Assembly (NCBI RefSeq): GCF_023278565.1
Contig: NC_064682.1
Coordinates: 3,844,001 to 3,908,000, forward strand
Direction of reading: 5' to 3'
DNA from: Colletotrichum lupini
Taxonomy: Eukaryota > Ascomycota > Sordariomycetes > Glomerellales > Glomerellaceae
DNA length: 64,000 bases
Part shown: in pieces, positions 55,490 to 64,000 of the stretch
How positions within the stretch are numbered: the first letter of the stretch is position 1
How the letters are laid out: each line of letters begins with the position of its first letter
Program-made: the position numbers and the translations under genes
The notes under the pieces: generated by a model
Seen by the model: the letters and a program-made list of their open reading frames with translations, nothing else
What the model was told of the DNA's origin: nothing
Databases searched by the model: none

Positions 55490-56288
55490 GGATTTGGCGA
55501 TGCTGTCAAAGCGGGCCGGTGGGTGTGGAGGAAGAAGATAATTGAGTGATGTGCTCATGTGTGCGTTTTGTACGAAAAGAAGCGGATACCCATAGACGAT
55601 GAATATCATAATCTGGTAATGACACGCACTCGGTATCCTCGTCGCCTCCCAGTCTCATGCGATCGTCGAGGTTGGTTCGGATTACCGTTGTGACATCCGG
55701 AGAGATCTGCCCTTAGACTTCAGCCGCGTGCCAGTTGATCCTAGTGTCGGCCGAGCCATCCTCCATGCCCGAGCGCAGCGATCTTTGACACGTTGACGGG
55801 AGCTCAAATGTGACTTGAGCTATATCTTGACAGCCTGGTTGAAGAAATGATCATCGCTGGCAGTGGAGGGACTTGTCAATATTGCTTCCGTCCCCTCCCG
55901 CTGAGTCGTTGACGCCATGTCATATCTGTCCCCGACGGGGAGGTTGGAGATGAGTAGCTCACACGGACCAGATCTCATACAGGCAAACTGCCAAAGACTA
56001 AACCTCGGATTTTGACTTACACGCTCTTGGCTTACCTCTGCACCTTCGCCTCACAGGCTTTGCGCTTGGAGCATCACGTTAAGCTCTGGCATCGCCAAAC
56101 ATCGCAGCTGCACCTCAATGGCGTTTCAACTAATGCAACTCATCTTTGTAACAGATTCCAGCACGGTGGCTAAAAAGTACTGGATCTGTGGTTCAAAATG
56201 CAGCTACCTGCCAGGCTAGAAGCTAGAAGCCTTCTAGTTTCTTGTGTCAATGACAGACTGCTTTTGCCCGTGTTGAGGACTTCCAGAA
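55490..56288. other. Intergenic interval, hydrolase to acetyltransferase
   Basis: About 800 bp of island-type DNA between two genes on the same strand. It must contain the end of the hydrolase transcript and the promoter of the acetyltransferase gene. No convincing AATAAA signal, tRNA, repeat or further open frame was recognised. The gap is too large for a shared transcript to be assumed. Confidence 0.6.
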
Positions 56289-57991
56289 ATGGCGACTACA
56301 ACCAGTGTCATCGCGATCAAGGGAGCGAGCGATGGGGCTGCAGATTCGAGCCATTACACGATTGTTCGTAAAACGAGTATGTTCAGTTGGCGCTACTAGA
56401 AGTTGCTCGACGCTAATGTTTGCCAGCAAATCTCGACCGCATGTTCTACGTTTACCATCGCCTCGGAATCCAATCCAATGTTCTAGTCGCAGCTCGCTAC
56501 GCCTCAGCCCAACCGGGCAAGCAGCGTATAATCCTATCCGACGATGCAGTCTTCTCAGCTCTCCACGCTGTCGTCACCAAGTTCCCAGAGCTCGGTCTCG
56601 TCGGAGTAGTAGGGCCCGCCGCCGAGGAGGGCAAGCATCTCCTGTCTATCGCGACACTCAACGAGATTAATCTCGAACGCTGCATCGAGTTCATCGACGA
56701 CGAGACAACCCAAGTCGACGCCGAGTTCCTCGAAAAGCTCCATGGGAAATGGCACTGGGCTGATGGTACAGTCGAGGCAGGAGTGCCCTGGTGGAAAATC
56801 ATCGTTATCGGACGCCGAGACGTTGTCTTCGTCTACCACCACCTCGTTTGTGACGGCGCGTTCGGTATGATATTCCACCGCGAGCTACTGGATACTCTTA
56901 ATGCATCAGCCGTCTCCGACGCGGGCTTCACTCCAACGCGCATCATCAAGCTCGATCCCGACAGGGTACGACTGAGCATGGCCCTCGAGAACACTATCCA
57001 CAAGAAACCAGCGGTCCTGGGCGTTATCTACAACCTCCTCGTCTTCCTCTTCTACCGGTTCTTCTACGCTAAAAAGCTCTTCTTCATCAACTTTCCTAAG
57101 CCGAAGGAGCTACTCAAGGACCCGATGGCTGTCGTTGAGCCCGCGGACCGTACCGTCACAAAGGTCACGACCCGTCGTATTCCCTCTGACAAGATGGACG
57201 CCATCATCAAAGCGTGCCGCGCGCATGACACAACTTTCACGCCGTTTCTGGCTGTTGTCGTCGCCGGCACCCTCGCAGCAGACTTCTATCCTCACGCTGA
57301 AGTCGGATTTACCCGGTACGCCGTGGATATGCGCGTCACGGGCTGCTTCGACACGGCTTCGTCGGACGAGGGTAAACTGCTCAACCTGGCTGCGAGTCTC
57401 CCTGAGCCGGAGAAACTGAGGAAGTACCGCCAGGCCTTCTCAGCATCATCCTCCGTAGGCGACAAGCAAAAAGGACTTACCGCGACCGTCGATTCCAAAG
57501 CCGCTTGGGACCTAGTCCGAGACTATGGGAGACGAATGGTGGAGTCGCGGAGCGGCGGGGACGAGTCTCATCTTTACAAGGCCTGGATCAGCGGCAATGC
57601 TCTTGGGCCAAGCCTCGAGGAGTTCACCGAGAAGTTGCCGTCGATGGGACTCTTCATGCAGAACAGTTTTTCAGTCTCCAATGTCGGATGTCTCAAGACC
57701 GCGCCTCCGTCTTCGAATGTTGAAGAGCCGGTGGTGAAGATTGAGGATGTGCAGTTCTCGGCCGGCCCGGTACAAGGTGCCGTGGGTTACCATGGTATTG
57801 TGTTCAATGTGGCGGGGGTTGCGGGCGGCGACACTGTCATCAATGCTTGTACCGAGGGAGGGATGGCTCCCGAAGGGATGGTTGAAGCTGTCTTGGATGG
57901 TGTTATGGCTAGAATCAATGCATTGCTGCAGGAAGAAAGCACTCCAAAGGATGGCAGTGGCCGCAAGGGATTTTGGCATGCCTTTGGTTGA
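56289..57991 (+). CDS. Alcohol-acetyltransferase-like protein (BAHD/AATase-type HxxxD fold)
   Basis: Predicted acyl-CoA-dependent O-acetyltransferase of 550 aa. Exon 1 is 56,289-56,376 and exon 2 is 56,427-57,991. The 50-bp intron has a GTATGT donor, a CTAAT branch-like site at 56,413-56,417 and a CAG acceptor. The ATG at 56,289 follows an in-frame TGA at 56,274-56,276, so it is the first possible start. After the short first exon the family opening NLDRMFYVYHRLGIQSNV appears. The catalytic HxxxDG motif is in VYHHLVCDGAFG (His168, Asp172). A hydrophobic, aromatic-rich segment at about 226-252 (VLGVIYNLLVFLFYRFFY) may anchor it to a membrane. The C-terminal half contains the paired-domain blocks typical of the alcohol acetyltransferase family (Pfam AATase), such as FSVSNVG and FNVAGVAGG. 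Known members make acetate esters from alcohols or acetylate metabolites; the acceptor here is unknown. A short stretch of KGSSS-like gaps is absent and the frame is intact. Confidence 0.82.
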
Positions 57992-58520
57992 GTCAAGATA
58001 AATTACATTGACATGATCTTCCATAAGAAACAAGTTTCGATGTCTGCCGGGTCTACCAGATAGATGTGGATCTGCACATGCATGGCATCGTCACTAGAGT
58101 AGTGTGTCTAGATAGACGTCGGTCTAAGATGACTGGTTGAAGTTCGCCAGGTACTTGACTAAGAGTAGAGAGTGCTCAATATCGCTGATTACTTGATTTA
58201 AACTCAAGCCGAGGTGACGTGAACTCTGAGTCCAGTCAACCTAGTCTGACATGTGGTGTCAATAGCTCATAATTAAGGCCATTTATGAGATGCTATTACA
58301 GAACTTGGTTTATTAGAGACTCCACGTCTGAGCTGGGCGGGAGGCAATTCTTAATAGAATTTGTATTGACACATCTTACCAACACCATAATTTCACTTCA
58401 AGACTATAGAAATCAAAGAAGATGACAAATCCCGCCCAATGTTACACGAGATTCACACTGAAGGTATGCACAGCGTCGAATAGTTTGGTCCTATGCCTCA
58501 AGTAAACTCTGATAGAACGG
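57992..58520. other. Right edge of gene island, non-coding
   Basis: This is the sequence downstream of the acetyltransferase gene, with normal CpA/TpG content until about 58,520, where RIP-type sequence begins within a few tens of bases. It includes GATAAATTA soon after the stop codon, a weak candidate polyadenylation region. No other gene was recognised. Confidence 0.6.
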
Positions 58521-58828
58521 GTAGACGACATAAGATACTATCTCTATTAATATCCCTATTATAGGGTAGTTAGTTCGAACCGTAGTTAACGAAGAGATTA
58601 ATTAAACTATATAAATATTTATATAATAAGTATAAAAAACAGGTTCTAATTATAGATTAAGCTAGCTATGATAATTATAAATAAGGCCCCCTAATTAGCC
58701 CCTACGTAGTTAGCTATATACTATAATCGAATTAAACTTCTAATTTAATACTAACTTTCTCTTTTTTTTATTAATTTACTTATTATAATTAGAAATATAA
58801 TTTAACCTTAGGTCCGTTTATTAAGTTA
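58521..58828 (-). repeat. Candidate 3' LTR of the copia-type relic
   Basis: On the minus strand this 0.3-kb segment lies between the polypurine tract of the retroelement relic and the island edge, where a 3' LTR is expected. It includes a TATA-rich part near 58,610-58,640. The terminal TG...CA ends expected of an LTR cannot be seen, which RIP would explain because it destroys both dinucleotides. The 5' LTR lies outside the window, so identity between the two cannot be tested. Confidence 0.35.
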
Positions 58829-61800
58829 TCTCTTTTTACTCCTCTTCTCCATTTTTTTTTATATAACCTATCTTTTTATTTATATATTAACTTTTTTACT
58901 ACTTACGAATTACTCTAACCCCTTATTAAAAGTTACTTTTATAAAAATATTAGCGAGGTTATTATTATTATTAATTTAATAAATCTTAAGTATTTTGCGC
59001 TTTTTATACGATTACTTAAGGGTTATAATATTAATTATAAGCCTCTTTTCTTTTATTATCCTTAATTTAATAAAGTATTTATATAATAAGTAAGAATCCG
59101 TATAAATAACTATTAAGATTAGTAAAAGGCTAAGTTAATTAGTAATCTTCCTTAGTATTATTAAAATTATATAAGAGAGGTTAACGCTATTAATTATATT
59201 ATAAACCTCTAATACTAATATACTTCTTATTACTTACTTATTTTTAATTAACGAATAGTAAATTATATTATTATATATAGTAAATTCGCTCTTAGTTATA
59301 CTCTCGTTAATTAAGATAATAATATATCTTAATTATAAAATAAGGTCGTTATTATTCGTAAATAACTTATTAATAAAGATATAGAGCTTATTAATTATAA
59401 AGTTAATTAGGTAGTAAACGAGGCCTTAATTAAGATTCGTTTATTATTATTTAAGTTACTTATTAAGTACTTTGACGTCTCGTTTAGTTAGATCTATAGC
59501 TTATACTACCCTAGCGTAATTAAATATTACCTTAAGCTAATAAATACTTATAATATATACTCCTTATATAAGCTTAGCTTTATACTGCTTTTTAACGTTA
59601 ATTATATTTAAATTAACGAGGTTAATCTTCTTACTTTACTCTTTTTATTAAAAAATAATAGTCTTTTTTTTTTATAATAAAAATCCCGCTATTAAATATT
59701 AAAAAGGTATTTATTATAATGACCTCTTTTAGCTTTGTTACGAAGCCCGCTTTTTAAAGCTCCTTATTCTCTTTTTTTATAAAGTTAATATTAAATAGGC
59801 CTAATATATCGTTAGTTTATATTTTAATAATCCTCAATTAGTTACTTTCGTACTCTAAAATTAGTAAGTATAGGTTATACGTAAATATAACTATTAATAA
59901 TTAATTAATATAAAAATCATAGTATATAGCTTATTAATAAGTACCTAATTTTATAAGCCTATATAGTAACTTAAGTACTTTAATAATCGTACTTTTTAAG
60001 TACTTACTAGCTATTTCTTTTAGTAAATAGGCTAGGACTTTTTTTATAAACCCTATAGCTAATTAGGTATAGGCCTAAGTAATATTACGGCTCTAAATCT
60101 CGTATCTCTTTTTTTATAATAATATTATTAATATTATTATTAACCGTGAGCTATAGCGCTATATAGTAAGTAATTATATAAGTAGCGTCGCTTTTTTAAC
60201 GTTATTATACCCCTAGATTATATACCTAGACTTCTCGTATAGTTAAGGTATTCTTTTCTTTTTAATCTTACGAACTATTTATAATTTAAATATATAAAGG
60301 TTTATATATTTTTTTAAATCGTAGAGGATAAATTAATAAACCCCTCGATTATAAAAAGTATTTATTTTAATAAGATTTAATCTTTTAAACGGCTTTTTAA
60401 TAATTATAATTATACCTTTTTTACGTAGTTTAATTACTAGCTCGAAATCGGTTTTCTTTTTTATTATATAAAAAGTATTAATTACCTTATTATTAGTAAT
60501 AAATTATTATATTAAGGCTTACCGTCGTATCCTTTTATAACGACTCGTTAATAATATTAATACTCTTTTAGTACTTTCCTTTTCTTTATTATTTATTAAT
60601 ACTATTACGACGATTTTATTAAAAATAATTTCTTATACCTTTACTACGGGTTATATAGTTTCCTTTAGCTCTTTTTCTTTTAATAAATTAGAAATTACCT
60701 CGCTAGGATCTATATAATATAGTCTAATTACTATAATTAATATTTCGAGGGGCTAATTACGATCCTTTATAACTATATAAAATTACTCGTTAATAGAAAT
60801 TAATTTATATAACCTAGCTTATTAATAAGTAATTTCGCACTATACTTATATATCCGAATTTAGTAATATATTTAAATTACTCCTTATATTAGGCCTATTA
60901 TACGTAGTAATTACCTTATTAACTTATTCTTTTATGCTTACCTCGCGTAGTATTTATATTATTTTTTAATTACTTAGGCTCGTTAGCTTATATTTAGTAA
61001 TAATAGCGAGGCTAAGGTTGTTTTTAAATATGCTCTAAATATTAATAGTATTAATATAAGCCCGTTAAGTTTTATAGTATTATTATAATATTTAAGTACT
61101 ATTTAGAGGCATTTGTTATTAGTAAAATCGGGATTTTCCTCTTTAATAATTTTAAATACCCTTTTTAGCTATTAATATACCCTTTTTACTTTTTTAATAC
61201 TATAATACGCTTTAATAAGTACGACTTTTAGCTATATATTATAAGCTATTATATTTTTTTTAAATTTTACTAATTTAAAACTAGTATTAGTATCGGTTTT
61301 AATATTATCTAGCGGTCCCTAATATATATCGATCTATCCCTTTCGTAAGGCTATTTATATTATTTTTATTTATAAATCCTAAAGGAATTACCCTATTTAA
61401 AAAGATATAGCTACGTTAATTATATATAAAACTAGCCGACTATTTAAATAGAAGATATTAATAACGATTTCCTAATTAAAATTAAGCTTATTACGTAATT
61501 TAAATTTAAATTTGCGTAGGCTTTATATATTTATTTAGTATTAATAATATACTTTTATTAACTACTCTAGCGCCCCTATTTTAATATTATTATTACTTAA
61601 TTACTTTAAAAGGTTATATAGCCTCGTAACCGACGGGTACCCGAATTTCTAATATAGTCGTCTAAGCTTACTTTTCGTTAAGTAATTAATTAACTTTATA
61701 TTATTAATAAGCTTTATAAACGTATACCCCTATTCTTATTTAACTATTTTAAAATACTTATTATTAAAAATTCTATTTTTTATATTATTAAATATAATAC

Positions 61801-64000
61801 TTAGTTAATTTATATCTTTTAGATATAAGAGAAATAGGGTATTAATAAGTAAAATATAAAAAGTTATTGTTCTAAAGTACGTCTCTATTTTTACTATACT
61901 TAGGGTAACGATTTCTTTACTTAGGCCGAAGCTAATTTTTATAATACCCGCCGTTAATATATTAAGTATTACTAATAAGATCTTTTATAGCGCTTAGAAT
62001 TACCCTTTTTTTCTTATTAATTATTATAATACCTTAATATTTAAAATAATTTTATAAAGATTATCTAGGCCGTACTTTTTATTTATATAAAATACTTATA
62101 TAAGCTTATTATTTAAGAGATTTAAGTAATATAAAAAGGACCCCTCTAATTACTCTTAGATTTACTTAGTACTATATTCTTTTTTTTTAAATATTAAGAG
62201 AAGTAACGTTTTTTCTTTTAATATTATGAGAATAGGCTTTTATTTTATTAAATTCGCCCTTTTAACTACCTCTATATCTATTATCTAAGGGACCTTTTCT
62301 TACTATTTATAAATAAAAGCTTACTTATTAAAAGCTTTTATTACTCTCTATTTATTTAACTTCGTATATTTTTTAAAAACTACTAAAGTAAAAAAAGAGT
62401 AGTTAACGTCGTCGATTTCGTTATAATCTAATTCGTTAATATAAGGAGCGAAATCTTCTTTATTTTTTAAATTTCTTATAGGGGGTAGATACTCTAAGCT
62501 ACTATTTTAGTTACTATTATTAAGTTTTATACCCCTAGATCTGTTTTTATATATAATAAGGAATTAATTAAACTAATGAGGGCTAGTTTTATTATTTACT
62601 ACCCTTAACCTTTTATATTATTTATATAATTTCGTACGCTCTTTTTTAAAATAATGACTTAATTAATATTTATCCTTTTTATAAATATAATATTACTTTT
62701 TTTATTACCCTATTTGCGAGTTAAATCTCTGCCTAGTTAATGAATTAGGGCCTCTTTATTAGTAATTACTATATTTAGCTTCTTTTTCTTTTTTATTATA
62801 CGTTTAATTAACTTAATATTATTAATAAGGGCCGTCGTATACTTAAAAATAGGTTTAATATAGTATTTTCGTTTTAATATTAAAGCTAGATCTTAGCCTC
62901 GAATAAAGCGTTTTATAGTTTTTAAGTACTTAATATAAGGTTATTTTTATTTTTAATATATACTAAATTATAGTATAAAGATATTTAACTTTCCGCTTAT
63001 TAGTTCCCTTATTTAGTTATATTTTTACTAGCTTATTAATTCGATTAATAAGCTTTTTAAGGATCTTTATTTACGATTTACCCTCTATTATCCTAATTAT
63101 AAATATATAAAAAATCGCTTATAGCTTAAATAGGAGCTTTAGGTTCTTATTATAAGTCTTAAAGCGGCTTTAAATTACGTTAATAATACTAAAAAAGTCG
63201 TTTTAATTAAGATTACGCACTACTTTATAATAATAATTAAAGGCTTTACTTACGAGGACGATATTAATTACTAAACAATACTAATATTCCCTAATCCTAA
63301 CCTTTTTATAATAATTATAAAATATTATTAGGGTTTTTTATAAAACCTTATACTTCCCTTTAAAATATAATTTCTTTTTTAAAAAGATCTTTTTAAGGTT
63401 TATAAATTACTTCGTATTTACTATTATATTTTTAGTATTTATATACGATCCTTATATTACTACGTATTATTAGTAACTTTAAGTCGTTTATTTCTTTTTA
63501 GATTAGCTAATTCGTACCGAATTTTATATTAATAATAGTAACGAGCTATAGATCGAAATAGGTAGAATCGTCAATTATTATACTTTTAGTACCCTATTTT
63601 ACTTCTATATATTCTTTTATAATAATAGATTACTATTAGTAATTATAGGGGGGAAATTTACGTCGTTTACCCTTTTTTTAAATTCGTTAAAGCGATTATA
63701 CGCCCTATCGACTTATACTTAGTTTTATAATATAAATTCCTCCTTTATAATTATTATTATTAGGATTTTATATAGTTCTCGTAATTATAACTACGTTAAT
63801 AATACCCCTTGTACGTAAAGGAATCTATTTATTACTTTTATAATTTTTAAGCTTATACTTACGAACTATTTATCTAGCTAGTAACTAAGGTTATTTACGA
63901 TTTTATAAAATAAGGGTTACCCCTATAGCCCTTTTTTTTCGTAAACCTTAATTAAATAGATTAATACTACGTTAATATACTTATTATTAGGTTAATTTAC
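58826..64000 (-). pseudogene. RIP-inactivated Ty1/copia-order retrotransposon polyprotein, right end cut by window
   Basis: Reading the minus strand, the order is integrase, reverse transcriptase, RNase H, as in Ty1/copia elements. Integrase: IKTDTNTSF near 61,293 holds the second catalytic Asp, and the glutamate position 36 codons later (D,D35E spacing) is now AAA, Lys, at 61,184-61,186. Downstream blocks match a Pezizomycotina copia family (LNGLILILLIFRAYLK for NDxxGPxGLVPTLLVFGAYPR). Reverse transcriptase, about 60,470-59,680: KxTLL(I)-stop-LLTI-stop-RYSSRLI for LTQSPTIQRxSQRLI, IT-stop-AYT for ISQAYVQS, and TNDI at 59,805-59,816 for QTDDT. RNase H, about 59,300-58,880: IYTDSYLLY, KEKRLIINI and LEQFVSS-like blocks (the Q now a stop). 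The stops met in these stretches are TAA or TAG. One frameshift lies in a T10 run at 59,664-59,673. A further frame at 62.0-62.45 kb (EDFAPYINELDYNEIDDVNY) is the upstream part, possibly gag or protease. It cannot make a functional product. Confidence 0.85.
58829..58860 (-). other. Polypurine tract of the copia-type relic
   Basis: Thirty-two bases that are all purine on the minus strand except two T residues overlap the end of the pol frame, just before the candidate 3' LTR. This is the place and composition of the plus-strand primer of an LTR retrotransposon, and it supports the minus-strand orientation. Confidence 0.55.

Noticed and set aside
54173..55609. Open frame of 478 codons on the minus strand opposite the hydrolase
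   Set aside because: It is an antisense shadow. The plus strand has a signal peptide, a proper intron and catalytic motifs, and strong third-position bias there keeps the opposite frame open. The minus frame crosses the plus-strand intron and has a low-complexity Gly/Leu/Val composition.
56401..56426. Start of the acetyltransferase at the TTG at 56,420
   Set aside because: That codon lies within the 50-bp intron. The spliced model from the ATG at 56,289 gives a proper start, consensus donor and a continuous frame.

Overview
The window looks like a filamentous ascomycete (Pezizomycotina, probably a Sordariomycete) chromosome segment with two kinds of sequence. About 86% is AT-rich and almost stripped of CpA and TpG, while TpA is in large excess and CpG is kept. 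That is the footprint of repeat-induced point mutation (RIP). The rest is one ordinary, GC-balanced gene island of about 8.8 kb, from about 49,745 to 58,520. The genus cannot be fixed by eye.

Region 1 to about 49,745 is a long RIP-mutated block with no intact gene. Most of its original content cannot be read by eye. Recognisable parts are: a relic of a non-LTR (LINE-type) reverse transcriptase near 42 kb on the plus strand; a 514-bp minisatellite with a 13-bp unit at 36.5-37.0 kb; a polypurine stretch at 14.7 kb; an A24 run at 7.06 kb; and a few patches that still carry CpA/TpG (35.35-35.69, 37.04-37.40, 38.86-39.02 and 41.37-41.49 kb). The last 2.6 kb before the island is more AT-rich than the rest.

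The island holds three well-supported spliced genes. They are a seven-transmembrane fungal rhodopsin-domain (PTH11/SAT4-like) protein on the minus strand (three exons, 367 aa), a secreted alpha/beta hydrolase on the plus strand (two exons, 396 aa, GHSQGG nucleophile elbow), and an alcohol-acetyltransferase-like enzyme on the plus strand (two exons, 550 aa, HHLVCDG motif). The first two are divergent across a 2.4-kb non-coding interval. Nothing in the sequence shows that the three form one pathway: there is no biosynthetic core enzyme, transcription factor or transporter among them.

Region from about 58,520 to 64,000 is again RIP-mutated. It can be read on the minus strand as the pol part of a Ty1/copia-order LTR retrotransposon: integrase (D,D35E spacing preserved), then reverse transcriptase, then RNase H, then a polypurine tract and a candidate 3' LTR abutting the island. 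The in-frame stops in the stretches read are TAA/TAG, as RIP predicts. At least one catalytic codon has been mutated, and one frameshift lies in a homopolymer. The element runs off the right edge.

Gene models come from reading frames, splice signals and family resemblance seen by eye. No database search was possible. I found no intact undescribed system; the most informative unusual material is the mutation-poor patches and the minisatellite inside the RIP block.
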